A stretch of 64,000 nt of DNA from Mesorhizobium sp. dw_380 (GCF_018588885.1 NZ_JAFFIW010000004.1:231573-295572), one strand, 5' to 3'. Shown: positions 47,689 to 57,786, numbered from the stretch's first letter. Translations and numbers: made by a program. Notes: generated from the letters alone by a model not told the origin.

Positions 47689-48966
47689 ATGAAGAAACTG
47701 ACCGTCATGCTTGCCACCGTCGCGGGGCTGGCGATTTCCGCCGGGAGCGCGCTGGCCGATTCGACCCTCAAGATGGTCGAAGTCATCACCAGCCCGCCGC
47801 GCACCGAGTTCCTGAAAAAGCAGATCGCCGAGTTCGAGGCGGCCAATCCCGGCGTCAAAGTGGAACTGATCTCGCTGCCCTGGGGTCAGGCGTTCGAGAA
47901 ATTCCTGACCATGGTGCAGGCCGGCGATACGCCCGACGTCGTCGAGATGCCGGAACGCTGGATGGGCCTCTACGCCAACAACGCCCAGCTCGAGGATCTC
48001 GGTCCCTACATGGCTAAATGGGACGATGCCAAGACGCTCGGCGACCGCGCCAAGCAGTTCGGCTCGACGGTCAACAACACCCAGTTCATGATCCCCTATG
48101 GCTACTATGTGAATGCGCTGTTCTGGAACAAGAAGCTGTTCAAGCAAGCCGGCCTCGACGGCCCGCCGGCCACGCTCGACGAGTTCGTCGCCGACTCCAA
48201 GAAAATCTCGGCCATTCCGGGCAAGTATGGCTACTGCCTGCGCGGCGGTCCCGGCGCCTTCAACGGCATGCACATGTTCATGAACATTGCGGCCGGGAAG
48301 GGCGGCTACTTCAACGAGGACGGCACCTCGACCATCAATGAGGAGGGCTCGGTCAAGGGCCTGCAGATGCTGGCCGACATGTATAAGGAAGGCTTGGCGC
48401 CTAAGGACGCGGTAGGCTGGGGCTTCAACGAGACGGTCACCGGTTTCTATTCCGGCACCTGCGCCATGCTCAACCAGGATCCGGACGCGCTGCTCGGCAT
48501 CGCCGACAAAATGAGCGCCGACGACTTCGCCGTCGCGCCGCTGCCGGTTGGTCCGAGCGGCAAATCCTATCCGACGCTGGGTTATGCCGGCTGGGCGATG
48601 TTCGCCAATTCCCAGCACAAGGACGACGCCTGGAAGCTGATGTCGACCCTTTTGTCGCCCAAGGACAATCTCGAATGGGCCAAGGAAGTCGGCGTCGTCC
48701 CGATCCACAAAGGCGCCGACCAGGATCCCCACTTCAAGACCGAGCAGTTCAAGGGCTGGTTCACGGAGCTCAGCGACACCTCCAAATATGAAATGGTGAC
48801 CCCGCCGACGCATCTGGAGAACCTCGGCAATTTCGTCGACCAGGTGGCGATCAAGAATTTTCAGGAAGTGCTGCTTGGCCAGAAGACGGCCAAGGAAGTC
48901 GCAGACCAATGGGCTGCCTTCCTGACCAAGGAACAGCAGGACTGGATGGCGAAGAACAAGAAGTAG
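47689..48966 (+). CDS. ABC transporter substrate-binding protein (family 1, sugar type)
   Basis: A 425-residue periplasmic binding protein with a signal peptide (LTVMLATVAGLAISAGSALA, cleavage after ALA). It belongs to the family 1 extracellular binding proteins: QIAEFEAANPGVKVELISLPW, TPDVVEMPERWMGLYANN and YGYYVNALFWNKKLFKQAGL (in part) are the usual segments. Such proteins bind oligosaccharides, polyols or sugar derivatives. ATG 47689 is preceded by GGGAG at 8 bases; the ATG at 47674 is less likely. It follows the PLP enzyme after about 30 bases and feeds the two permeases and ATPase downstream. Confidence 0.92.
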   Translation: MKKLTVMLATVAGLAISAGSALADSTLKMVEVITSPPRTEFLKKQIAEFEAANPGVKVELISLPWGQAFEKFLTMVQAGDTPDVVEMPERWMGLYANNAQLEDLGPYMAKWDDAKTLGDRAKQFGSTVNNTQFMIPYGYYVNALFWNKKLFKQAGLDGPPATLDEFVADSKKISAIPGKYGYCLRGGPGAFNGMHMFMNIAAGKGGYFNEDGTSTINEEGSVKGLQMLADMYKEGLAPKDAVGWGFNETVTGFYSGTCAMLNQDPDALLGIADKMSADDFAVAPLPVGPSGKSYPTLGYAGWAMFANSQHKDDAWKLMSTLLSPKDNLEWAKEVGVVPIHKGADQDPHFKTEQFKGWFTELSDTSKYEMVTPPTHLENLGNFVDQVAIKNFQEVLLGQKTAKEVADQWAAFLTKEQQDWMAKNKK

Positions 48967-48974
48967 TTTTTCTT

Positions 48975-49143
48975 CCCTTCTCCCCGTTCACGGGGACAAG
49001 GTGTCACGAAGTGACGGATGAGGGGCGGCGCCATGCCTCGATAGGTTCGCGCTGCCCCTCATCTGCCTGCCCGTCCTCCGCAGCAGCTGCGCTGCAGCTT
49101 CGGAGGGTGGACCGGCATCTTCTCCCCGTGAACGGGGAGAAGG
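48975..49143. repeat. Nested palindromic intergenic element
   Basis: About 170 bases between the binding-protein gene and the first permease gene. Each end is CTTCTCCCCGT(G/T)AACGGGGAGA-like, itself a palindrome, and the two ends are inverted relative to each other (CCCTTCTCCCCGTTCACGGG at 48975 against CTTCTCCCCGTGAACGGGG near 49119). Inside, GATGAGGGGC (about 49018) and GCCCCTCATC (about 49054) form a second inverted pair, and GCAGCAGCTGCGCTGC a third palindrome-rich part. This resembles mosaic interspersed elements known in rhizobia. Its place inside an ABC operon is the same as that of REP elements in other sugar operons. Confidence 0.7.
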
Positions 49144-49187
49144 ACGCTCATTGCCCATCCGCTGCCTCCTGGAGCCGTCCACAGTCA

Positions 49188-50111
49188 ATGACCTACGCCG
49201 TGTCCGAAATAAGATCCGCCGGCAAGCCGCGTCGCAAGCGGCTGTCGCATGCCGCGATCGAGCCTTGGCTTTATCTCAGCCCGGCGATCATCCTGCTGGT
49301 CGTCGTGCTGCTCGTGCCGCTGGTCATCGGCATCAGCTACTCCTTCCGCAAATTCTCGGCCTTCAAGTCGGAATATATCGGGCTCGGCCAGTATCAGGCG
49401 ATGCTGTCGGACCAGGTGCTGGGGCAGGCGCTGGTCAACACGCTATGGTGGACCGTCGCCAGCCTGTTCTTTCAGTTCTTCCTCGGCCTTGGTCTGGCGC
49501 TGCTGCTCGACAAGCCGTTCTGGGGTCGCAAGCTTGTCCAGGCGCTGGTGTTTCTGCCCTGGGCAGTGCCGTCCTTCCTGTCCGGCCTGACCTGGGCCTG
49601 GCTGTTCAACCCGATTGTCGGGCCGCTGCCGCACTGGTTGTTCGCGCTGGGGCTGAAGGCGGAGCCGACCAATGTGCTCTCCGACCCCGCGACTGCGATG
49701 TGGGGGCCGATCATTGCCAATGTCTGGTTCGGCATTCCGTTCTTCGCCATCACGCTTCTGGCGGCGCTGAAGTCGATTCCGTCGGAACTGCATGAGGCGG
49801 CGGCGATCGACGGCGCTTCGCCCTGGCAGCGCTTCACCAAGGTGACGCTGCCGTTCCTGGCGCCGACGATCGCCATCACGGTGATGCTGCGCACCATCTG
49901 GATCGCCACCTTCGCCGACCTGATCTTCGTCATGACCGAGGGCGGGCCGGCCGGCTCGACCAACACGGTGCCGGTCTACATCTATGTCAGTGCCTTCAAG
50001 TCGCTGGACAAGGGCTATGCCTCGGCGGTGGCCGTGTTGCTGCTGGTCCTGCTGATCGCCTATGCGATCGCGCTGATCGCCATCCGTCGCTCTCTTGTGA
50101 GGCACGTCTGA
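49188..50111 (+). CDS. ABC transporter permease (sugar type, MalF-like)
   Basis: A 307-residue inner-membrane permease with six TM helices: LYLSPAIILLVVVLLVPLVIGIS (in part), LVNTLWWTVASLFFQFFLGLG, ALVFLPWAVPSFLSGLTW, ANVWFGIPFFAITLLAAL, IAITVMLRTIWIATFADLIF (in part) and AVLLLVLLIAYAIALIA. The EAA loop, EAAAIDGASPWQRFTKVTLP, is where the ATPase docks. The ATG at 49188 lies after the palindromic element; GGAG is about 13 bases upstream, which is long, so translation start efficiency may be low. It overlaps the next permease gene. Confidence 0.92.
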   Translation: MTYAVSEIRSAGKPRRKRLSHAAIEPWLYLSPAIILLVVVLLVPLVIGISYSFRKFSAFKSEYIGLGQYQAMLSDQVLGQALVNTLWWTVASLFFQFFLGLGLALLLDKPFWGRKLVQALVFLPWAVPSFLSGLTWAWLFNPIVGPLPHWLFALGLKAEPTNVLSDPATAMWGPIIANVWFGIPFFAITLLAALKSIPSELHEAAAIDGASPWQRFTKVTLPFLAPTIAITVMLRTIWIATFADLIFVMTEGGPAGSTNTVPVYIYVSAFKSLDKGYASAVAVLLLVLLIAYAIALIAIRRSLVRHV

Positions 50112-50959
50112 TGATCGCGGGACGCTCTGCTTCACAACGGTTTTTCGGCGGTGTCGGTCTTTACGCGGCAATCGCGGCCTATGTGGTCTTCGCCTTGTTC
50201 CCGATCTACTGGACTCTGAAGATCTCGGTGACGCCGGAGCGGCTGCTCTATTCCGAAGGCATTACCTTTTGGCCGTCGCACATGACGTTGCAGAATTTCG
50301 TCACCGTGCTCGAGGCCACCGATTTCCCGCGCTATTTCCTCAACAGCGTCATCGTTTCGGTGTCGACGGCCGCATTGGTGACAGTCATTGCCACGCTCGC
50401 CGGCTACGCCATGTCGCGCTTCACCTTTCGCGGCAAGGCGACACTGGCGCTGATGCTGCTTCTGACCCAGACCTTCCCGCTGGTGATGGTCATTCCGCCG
50501 ATCTACCGCGTCATGGGGCAGATCGGCCTGATCAACAGCCTGACCGGGCTGATCATCATCTACACCGCCTTCAACACGGCCTTCGCCACCTTCCTGATGC
50601 AATCCTTCTTCGATGGCATTCCCAGGGACCTGGAGGAAGCGGCGATGATCGACGGCTGCACGCGGGCGCAGGCGATGCGCCGCGTGATCGTGCCGCTGAC
50701 GTTACCCGGCATGGGCGCTACGCTCGGCTTCGTCTTCACCGCCGCCTGGAGCGAGCTTCTGTTCGCCCTGATGCTGATTTCCAGCGACGACCAGAAGACC
50801 TTCGCCGTCGGCCTGCTCACCTTCATCGGCAAATTCGCCGTCGACTGGGGACAGATGATGGCGGCGTCCATCCTGGCGCTGATCCCGGTCTGCATCTTCT
50901 TCGCCTTCCTGCAACGCTATCTCGTCACCGGCCTGACCGCCGGCGCCGTCAAAGGATAG
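50111..50959 (+). CDS. Carbohydrate ABC transporter permease (MalG-like)
   Basis: A 282-residue permease with six TM helices. It begins YAAIAAYVVFALFPIYWTLK and has VIVSVSTAALVTVIATLAGY, MLLLTQTFPLVMVIPPIY (in part) and the EAA motif EEAAMIDGCTRAQAMRRVIVPLTLP in part, plus a C-terminal helix. Its ATG overlaps the stop of the first permease (TGATG). It forms the heterodimeric channel with that protein and works with the ATPase encoded next. Confidence 0.92.
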   Translation: MIAGRSASQRFFGGVGLYAAIAAYVVFALFPIYWTLKISVTPERLLYSEGITFWPSHMTLQNFVTVLEATDFPRYFLNSVIVSVSTAALVTVIATLAGYAMSRFTFRGKATLALMLLLTQTFPLVMVIPPIYRVMGQIGLINSLTGLIIIYTAFNTAFATFLMQSFFDGIPRDLEEAAMIDGCTRAQAMRRVIVPLTLPGMGATLGFVFTAAWSELLFALMLISSDDQKTFAVGLLTFIGKFAVDWGQMMAASILALIPVCIFFAFLQRYLVTGLTAGAVKG

Positions 50960-50963
50960 ATCG

Positions 50964-52031
<1,068 letters not shown>

Positions 52032-52056
52032 AGGAAATTCAGCTGGGGCTTCTACC

Positions 52057-52101
52057 TTGCAAACAAAAGTGCCGCCCGATGGGCGGCACTTTTGTTTGCA
52101 A
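52057..52101. terminator. Bidirectional rho-independent terminator
   Basis: Perfect 21-base inverted repeat TTGCAAACAAAAGTGCCG...(loop GAT)...CGGCACTTTTGTTTGCAA with A/T flanks that give U-runs on both strands. It separates the ABC ATPase gene from rpmG on the minus strand. Confidence 0.9.
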
Positions 52102-52115
52102 AGGGAAAACCCAGA

Positions 52116-52283
52116 TTACTTGATCTTGGTTTCCTTGAATTCGACGTGCTTCTTGGCGACGGGGTCGTACTTGCGGAACGACAGCTTGTCGGTCTTGGTA
52201 CGGCTGTTCTTGCTGGTCACGTAGAAGAAACCGGTGTCGGCGGTCGACAGAAGCTTGATCTTGATGTTTGCGGCTTTGGCCAT
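52116..52283 (-). CDS. rpmG: 50S ribosomal protein L33
   Basis: A 55-residue protein starting [19 protein letters not shown] with [16 protein letters not shown] and [19 protein letters not shown], the full L33 signature. It belongs to the large ribosomal subunit. ATG 52283 gives the family length; a longer frame to 52364 is a leader. The strong promoter at 52362-52390 lies upstream. Confidence 0.97.
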   Translation of the reverse strand: MAKAANIKIKLLSTADTGFFYVTSKNSRTKTDKLSFRKYDPVAKKHVEFKETKIK

Positions 52284-52361
52284 GGTATCAGTCCGTTTGT
52301 TCGTGGAGTTTTGGCCGCTGGAGCACGGGGAAAACACCCGGACGCGGGAAACTTGCCGCGA

Positions 52362-52390
52362 CACATAAAGAACGTGCCTGGAAAGTCAAG
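52362..52390 (-). promoter_or_regulatory. rpmG: Sigma-70-type promoter of rpmG
   Basis: On the minus strand CTTGAC is followed after exactly 17 bases by TATGTG, matching the alphaproteobacterial housekeeping consensus (CTTGAC, -10 rich in T/A). It lies about 80 bases upstream of the rpmG ATG, leaving a leader. Confidence 0.75.
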
Positions 52391-52448
52391 CCCGGCAGCA
52401 CCACCGTCTCTTCCTTCTCCCGCAGGGGGCCCAGAAGGGAAGGCCGAT

Positions 52449-52904
52449 CTATGCTTCTTCCTTAATTGTCGCAACCTTCTTCCAATCTCCGGTCGTGTTC
52501 CACCAGCGATTCGGATTGGCGCGGTCGTCCAGCCCCTTGGAGCGGCTGGCAAGGATCGGCTGGATGCGGATCACCGGCTCCTGATAGGAGTGTGCCTGGA
52601 AAATCGCCTCGACGACGCGGCTGGCCAGCGCCTGGTCATCGGGCAGTTCGAATGAAACCTCGACCGTGCCAGGGCGGCGGCGCAATTCGGTTTCAGCGCC
52701 GGCCGCGGCCCCTTCAAGCGGCCGGTAGCGTTCGATGCCATGCGCCGACTGATAGGCGTTGCGGTCATATTTGCCCATGACAAGCGGGGCGATCGCCACC
52801 ACGGCGTCCATGATGCGGTCGACATCCGCGGCCGGGACCTGGAAGGTCACAAGCAGCAGAAGCGTCATTCGGAGGGATGTGGTTTCAAAGCCGCTGTCGA
52901 TCAT
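52449..52904 (-). CDS. PII/CutA-fold protein like the insert domain of NIF3/YqfO
   Basis: A 151-residue protein. The segment VTFQVPAADVDRIMDAVVA, then IAPLVMGKYDRNAYQSAHG, RYRPLEGAAAGAET, TVEVSFELPDDQALASRVVEAI (in part) and IFQAHSYQEPVIRIQPI has the pattern of the dimer-forming insert domain of Nif3/YqfO proteins (GNYDxCSF...GTGTFRPLEGANP...HPYEEPAYDIYPL). Here it stands alone without the Nif3 metal-binding halves. Function unknown; a CutA-like trimer is plausible. GAGGACACTCCC precedes ATG 52904. A shorter start at 52868 is possible but without a ribosome-binding site. Confidence 0.7.
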   Translation of the reverse strand: MIDSGFETTSLRMTLLLLVTFQVPAADVDRIMDAVVAIAPLVMGKYDRNAYQSAHGIERYRPLEGAAAGAETELRRRPGTVEVSFELPDDQALASRVVEAIFQAHSYQEPVIRIQPILASRSKGLDDRANPNRWWNTTGDWKKVATIKEEA

Positions 52905-53017
52905 GGGAGTGTCCTCAACGTCTGATGTTTTGGGACACCCTTTTTAACGCGGGGCTGCTGACATGGTTCTGTCAGCAGCCTGCTGCCGCACCGCGGCGAT
53001 AAAGGGCTCGTTGCGCG

Positions 53018-54196
53018 CTACAGCAGGATCTTGCGGACGAGCCTGAGACTGACCAGCGCCATGTAGGCGCCGAAGAACAGGCCGAGCGACCAGCCGAAAC
53101 CGGACGGACCGAACGCATCCATACCGATGCCGATCGCCTGCGGGCCAAGCACCATGCCGACGCCATAGCACAGCACGAAGGCGGCGTTGGCTGACGCCAG
53201 TTCATGGCCGGAAAGCTGCGAGCCGAGATGGGCAAGGCCGATCGTGTACATGGCGGCGACCACGCCACCCCAGACGAAAAGCAGAGCGGCCATCAGGTGC
53301 CAGTTCGCCGCAAAGAAGGGCATGAATGCCGTGCCGGCGAGGCCGACTGTGGCGCAGGCAAGCAGCAGATAGCGGCGATCGCTGACGCGGTCACTGATCA
53401 TGCCGATCGGGATCTGCAGCAGCACGTTGCCAAGTCCGATCATGGTGAGCAGCAATGCGGCGTCGGCTTCGGAATAGCCGATGCGGTTGCCGTAGATAGG
53501 GAACAGCGCGAAACCGCCGGTTTCGACCGCACCGAACACCAGCACGGCGGCGGTCGCCGACGGCACCAGCCAGATGTAGCGCAGGAAATTGCTGGTCTCG
53601 CCATCCGCTACAATGGTGGGGCTTTCGTTGCGCGCGGCCAGCACCGGTATAGCAGCCAGCGCCACCAGTGCGATGATGACGCCGAACGGCCTGAAGCCGG
53701 AACTGCCGAGATGGGCAAACAGCCACGGCCCTGCGGCAAAACCGAGCGACAGGACGGTGGCATAGATGCCGAGGACAAGGCCGCGCCGGTGCGGCGGCGC
53801 CGAGGTGCTGATCCAGAATTCCGACAGGATGAACAGTACGGTCAGCGCTATGTGGAGCACGATGCGCAGCGGGAACCACATCCAGAAGTCGGGTGCGAAA
53901 TGGAAGCCGACGAAGGCTAGCGCACCGGCGGCGATCATGGCGATCATGGTCCAGGCCACGCCGAAGCGCATGGCGAGCGGCGTGGCGAGCGGCGCACCGG
54001 CGATCGAGGCCAGGCCGGCGACCGCCGTGTTGAGGCCGATCATCGAGGCCGAATGCCCGCGTGTCTCCAGGATGACGCTGAGCAGCGGCATGCCGAGGCC
54101 GATCGCAATGCCGACGACGCTGATCGACGAGATCGCCGCGACCATCGGCAACCAGTGTACGCATTCGTCGCCCTGTTGTTGGGTATCGACCGTCAT
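53018..54196 (-). CDS. MFS transporter
   Basis: A 392-residue major facilitator with 12 predicted TM helices in two sets of six. The loop between TM2 and TM3 has the typical Gly/Asp/Arg pattern weakly; ASAPPHRRGLVLGIYATVLSLGFAAGPWLF (in part) is a conserved N-domain segment, and IPIGMISDRVSDRRYLLLACAT (in part) is the equivalent of the A-motif in the second half. Substrate unknown. In rhizobial genomes an MFS gene commonly sits between rpmG and the Nudix gene, as here. Confidence 0.88.
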   Translation of the reverse strand: MTVDTQQQGDECVHWLPMVAAISSISVVGIAIGLGMPLLSVILETRGHSASMIGLNTAVAGLASIAGAPLATPLAMRFGVAWTMIAMIAAGALAFVGFHFAPDFWMWFPLRIVLHIALTVLFILSEFWISTSAPPHRRGLVLGIYATVLSLGFAAGPWLFAHLGSSGFRPFGVIIALVALAAIPVLAARNESPTIVADGETSNFLRYIWLVPSATAAVLVFGAVETGGFALFPIYGNRIGYSEADAALLLTMIGLGNVLLQIPIGMISDRVSDRRYLLLACATVGLAGTAFMPFFAANWHLMAALLFVWGGVVAAMYTIGLAHLGSQLSGHELASANAAFVLCYGVGMVLGPQAIGIGMDAFGPSGFGWSLGLFFGAYMALVSLRLVRKILL

Positions 54197-54219
54197 GGGA
54201 TGTCTGAGTACTCGATGTT

Positions 54220-54960
54220 TTACAAAATTTCGCGGGTGAAGCGATTGCGGATCAGCCGGTAGAAGGGCACGGGGCTGCCCGGACGCAACTGCGGATCGTG
54301 GGCGAGACGCTTTTCGAGCTCGTCCAGGATCATACGGGTGATGTCGGGAATGTCGGCTTCCCTTGCCTTGGCAAGCGGCAGCCAGACCAGTTCCTCAAGT
54401 TCGTTGGTCGGGCCTCCGCCGGGCAGTTCGACGGCGACGTCGCTGCGCCAGGCGCTGAAGAAGCGGGTGTCGAAGCGGCGCACCCGGTTGGGCGGAGTGA
54501 TGGCCCGCGCGATGAAGCGCAGCATGTCCAGCGAGGGCTGCACGCCGTGATCGGCGAAGCCTTGCCAGTCGCGCCTCGCGGTGGCGAAGGCACCCTTGCG
54601 GCCGATCAGCAGCCCCGCCTCCTCATAGGTCTCGCGGATCGCCGACAGCGCGATGGCGCGGGCTCGCGCGGCGCTGGTCCGGCCGGGGCCGGCAACGAGC
54701 TTTGCTTCCTGTTCCGGGTGCAGGGGGGCGGCGATCGGGATGCGGCTGTCGGCGGGGTCGGTACGGCCTCCGGGGAAGACGAATTTCCCAGGCATGAAGG
54801 CGTGGCCGGCGTGACGGCGGCCCATCAGCACCTGCACCTCATCGCCCTTGTGGTCGAGAAGGATCAGGGTCGCCGCGTCGCGTGGGCGCATGGGCCGATC
54901 GCTATGAGCGACCATGCTCCGCTCGATCCTGTCGACTTCCGCCTTGGTCATACCATCCAT
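54220..54960 (-). CDS. Nudix hydrolase (NUDT19-like, long insert in Nudix box region)
   Basis: A 246-residue Nudix protein. PGKFVFPGGRTDPAD at about residues 57-71 starts the domain. The REYEEAG-type box is displaced about 45 residues further on: ALSAIRETYEEAGLLIG at about 104-120, with RExxEE intact. The intervening insert (HPEQEAKLVAGPG...) is characteristic of the NUDT7/19-like CoA pyrophosphatase branch. It probably hydrolyses CoA derivatives or ADP-ribose compounds. Start 54960 is used; M5 is an alternative. Conserved neighbour of MFS and DUF983. Confidence 0.88.
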   Translation of the reverse strand: MDGMTKAEVDRIERSMVAHSDRPMRPRDAATLILLDHKGDEVQVLMGRRHAGHAFMPGKFVFPGGRTDPADSRIPIAAPLHPEQEAKLVAGPGRTSAARARAIALSAIRETYEEAGLLIGRKGAFATARRDWQGFADHGVQPSLDMLRFIARAITPPNRVRRFDTRFFSAWRSDVAVELPGGGPTNELEELVWLPLAKAREADIPDITRMILDELEKRLAHDPQLRPGSPVPFYRLIRNRFTREIL

Positions 54961-55033
54961 GCGCTGGACCTAGCGGAAACTTCTTGCATGTGAAAGTGGC
55001 CTTGACGATTGGCATATTGCGCCAGCCAGCACC

Positions 55034-55471
55034 TCAGGCCCCGGGATGCGGCTCTACTACATCCTTTTCGCCACCGAATCCGTGCATATAGAATGCCCAT
55101 TGCAGTCCGATGACGGCGCCTTTGACAGGCTGCAGCAGCGCAACCGACAAAATGATGGTCAGGGGCACCCAGATCAGGATGTGTTGCCAGGTGGACAAGG
55201 TCGACGTCGCTTCCACAGCCATGAAGGCACCGAGAACGATGTGGCCGACTATGACGATGACCAGGTAGGCCGGCAGGTCGTCGGCGCGATGGTGATGCAT
55301 CTCCTCGCCGCAGACGCTGCAGGTCTCGACGGTCTTGGTGAAGCCGCGGAACAGCTTGCCTTCACCGCAATTCGGGCATCGGCCCAGCAGGCCGCGCTTC
55401 ATCGCCGTCCACAAGGGGCGGGCAATGCGGCCCGTGTGATGTTCGCCGCCAAAAGCCTGTTGTTCCATCAT
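55034..55471 (-). CDS. DUF983 family membrane protein
   Basis: A 145-residue protein with an N-terminal zinc-ribbon-like part, RGLLGRCPNCGEGKLFRGF and ETCSVCGEEMHHHRADD (two CxxC), followed by two TM helices, YLVIVIVGHIVLGAFMAV and ILIWVPLTIILSVALLQP. This layout is the DUF983 signature. Function unknown. The start overlaps the rnr stop (ATGATGA), so it is coupled to rnr; MM at the start leaves two codons to choose from. Confidence 0.93.
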   Translation of the reverse strand: MMEQQAFGGEHHTGRIARPLWTAMKRGLLGRCPNCGEGKLFRGFTKTVETCSVCGEEMHHHRADDLPAYLVIVIVGHIVLGAFMAVEATSTLSTWQHILIWVPLTIILSVALLQPVKGAVIGLQWAFYMHGFGGEKDVVEPHPGA

Positions 55472-57786
55472 CGTCTCCTGCCGCGCGAACCCGGTCGCGA
55501 TTGCGACGCACGGGCGCGGCCCTTAGCCTTGTGAAACGACCTGACAGAGCCTGGCAGGGGCTTCGGGTCGGTCAACATCTCGAAGCGCATCGCGCCGGCC
55601 ATCGGCGCCACCTCGACGAGCCGGACCTCGACGCGGTCAGCCAGTTGATAGCCTTTGCCCGAGCGTTCTCCGAACAGGGAGCGGGCGGTTTCGTCGTATA
55701 TATAGTAGTCGCCGCCCAGAGTTGACACCGGGATGAAACCATCGGCGCCATATTGCGGCAATTGGACAAAGAGTCCTGATTTGGTGACGCCGGAGATGCG
55801 GGCGTCGAAGCGGTCGTCGATGCGCTCGGCGAGGTAGGCGGCGATCAGTCGGTCAACCGTGTCTCGCTCGGCCGCCATGGCGCGCCGTTCGGTGCCGGAG
55901 ATGAGCACCGCGACGTCTTCAAGCCGAGCCTCCTCGTCCTGCGTCAGCCCGCCCGGACCGAGGCCAAGGGCGCCGATAAGCCCGCGATGGACGATCAGGT
56001 CAGCGTAGCGGCGGATCGGCGAGGTGAAATGCGCGTAGCGCCTCAGATTGAGGCCGAAATGACCGATATTCCCAGGCGAATATTCGGCCTGGCTTTGCGA
56101 ACGCAGCACCACTTCGTTGACCAACCCCTCATTATCGGCGCCACGCACACGCTCCAGAATGCCGTTGAACTGGCTGGGCCGCATCTGCGCGCCGCGCGCC
56201 AGCGATAGGCCAAGCGTCTGCAGGAATTCGCGCAGCGATTCCTGCTTGGCGAGCGACGGCGCGTCATGGATGCGGTAGACCAGCGCCTGCTTCCTCGCCT
56301 CCAGCGACTCGGCGGCGGCGACATTGGCCTGGATCATGAATTCTTCGATCAGTTTGTGGGCATCGAGCCGCTCCGGCACGGTGACGCGGTCGACCGTGCC
56401 ATCCGGCTTGAGCAGGATCTTGCGCTCCGGCAGGTCGAGCTCGAGCGGCTGGCGGCCATCGCGTCCGCGCTTGAGGATCGCATAGGCATCCCACAGCGGC
56501 TTCAGCACCGTGTCCAGGATCGGGCTGGTCTTGTCGTCCGGCACGCCGTCGATCGCCGCCTGCGCCTGCGGGTAGGCGAGCTTCGCCGCCGACTTCATCA
56601 TGATGCGATGGAAGGAATGCCTGATCTTGTGGCCATCGGCGGAGAAGGTCATGCGCACCGCCAGCGCCGGCCGATCCTGGCCCTCGCGCAGCGAACAGAG
56701 ATCGTTGGAAATACGCTCCGGCAGCATCGGCACGACGCGATCCGGAAAATAGACCGAATTGCCGCGCTTCAGCGCTTCGCGGTCAAGCGCGGTGCCATAG
56801 CGGACATAGGCTGCGACATCGGCGATCGCGACGGTGGCGATCATGCCGCCCGGGTTCTTCTCGTCGAGGTCGGGCGTGGCGAAGACGGCGTCGTCATGGT
56901 CCTTGGCGTCGGCCGGATCGATGGTGACCAGCGGCAGGTCGCGCCAGTCCTCGCGATGGTCAAGCGTCGCTGGTTTGACGGCCTCGGATTCGGCGATGAC
57001 ATCGGCCGGGAAAATGTGCGGAATGTCGTGCGCATGGATGGCGATCATCGAGACCGCCTTCTCGCTGGTCAACGAACCCACCACGTTGAGCACTTTGGCG
57101 TGGGGCAGACCGTAGCGCGAGGCGCGCGCTGGCTCGACCTCGACCAGGTCGCCGTTTCTGGCGCCGTTCTGGAATTCCTTGTCGACGATCAGTTCGGGCT
57201 GACGACGTTCCACCGGCTCGATGCGAAAGGTGCCGTCCTGGAGCACGCGAAAGACGCCGAGAACCGCTTCGCTGCGTTTCTCGAAGATCTTCATCACCCG
57301 GCCGGTATAGGCGGGGCCACCCAGGGCGACATTGGTCTCGTCGGCAGGAAAAGTCTTGGCCAGCACGCGGTCGCCGATGCCAGGCGCCGGGCCACTGCCA
57401 CTGCGCGAAAGGCGGATGGAAACAATGGGTGGCGGACCGTTGGGGCCGTGTTCGGTGGGGCGCGCCAGCAGCACGCCATCGGCGTCACGGTCGAAAATAT
57501 CGAGGACCGCGACATGGGGCAGGGCACCGACGCGGGCCAGCCGCTTGCGCTCCTTGGTCAGGACACCCTCATCCTGCAGGTCGCGCAGCAGATCCTTCAG
57601 CCAGATGCGGTCGTTGCCGCGCAGTGCGAATGCCTTGGCGATATCGCGTTTTCCCGCGTGGTCGGGATTTTCGGCTATGTAGCGCAGGATTTCGTCGCGG
57701 GACGGCCGGTAGTCGTCCTTGACCTTGGCCCTGGTGTCGGCGGTGCGCGGATCGCCGTGCTTTCTTCCGGTCGTCCTGCGCGCCAC
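55468..57786 (-). CDS. rnr: Ribonuclease R
   Basis: A 772-residue 3'-5' exoribonuclease of the RNR family. After an N-terminal helix-turn-helix and cold-shock domains, the RNB catalytic centre reads DLPLVTIDPADAKDHDDAVF (Asp cluster, about residues 268-287), with AYVRYGTALDREALKRGNSVYFPDRVVPMLPE in part and AEYSPGNIGHFGLNLRRYAHFTSPIRRYADL (in part). An S1 domain follows (RISGVTKSGLFVQLPQYGADG), and the tail is basic. It degrades structured RNA and takes part in rRNA/tmRNA quality control. It lies directly downstream of topA on the same strand. Confidence 0.95.
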   Translation of the reverse strand: MARRTTGRKHGDPRTADTRAKVKDDYRPSRDEILRYIAENPDHAGKRDIAKAFALRGNDRIWLKDLLRDLQDEGVLTKERKRLARVGALPHVAVLDIFDRDADGVLLARPTEHGPNGPPPIVSIRLSRSGSGPAPGIGDRVLAKTFPADETNVALGGPAYTGRVMKIFEKRSEAVLGVFRVLQDGTFRIEPVERRQPELIVDKEFQNGARNGDLVEVEPARASRYGLPHAKVLNVVGSLTSEKAVSMIAIHAHDIPHIFPADVIAESEAVKPATLDHREDWRDLPLVTIDPADAKDHDDAVFATPDLDEKNPGGMIATVAIADVAAYVRYGTALDREALKRGNSVYFPDRVVPMLPERISNDLCSLREGQDRPALAVRMTFSADGHKIRHSFHRIMMKSAAKLAYPQAQAAIDGVPDDKTSPILDTVLKPLWDAYAILKRGRDGRQPLELDLPERKILLKPDGTVDRVTVPERLDAHKLIEEFMIQANVAAAESLEARKQALVYRIHDAPSLAKQESLREFLQTLGLSLARGAQMRPSQFNGILERVRGADNEGLVNEVVLRSQSQAEYSPGNIGHFGLNLRRYAHFTSPIRRYADLIVHRGLIGALGLGPGGLTQDEEARLEDVAVLISGTERRAMAAERDTVDRLIAAYLAERIDDRFDARISGVTKSGLFVQLPQYGADGFIPVSTLGGDYYIYDETARSLFGERSGKGYQLADRVEVRLVEVAPMAGAMRFEMLTDPKPLPGSVRSFHKAKGRARASQSRPGSRGRRR

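Noticed and set aside
47389..48909. 506-residue minus-strand frame over the PLP enzyme end and binding-protein gene
   Set aside because: Antisense to two conserved proteins with signal peptide and PLP motifs; composition typical for shadow frames.
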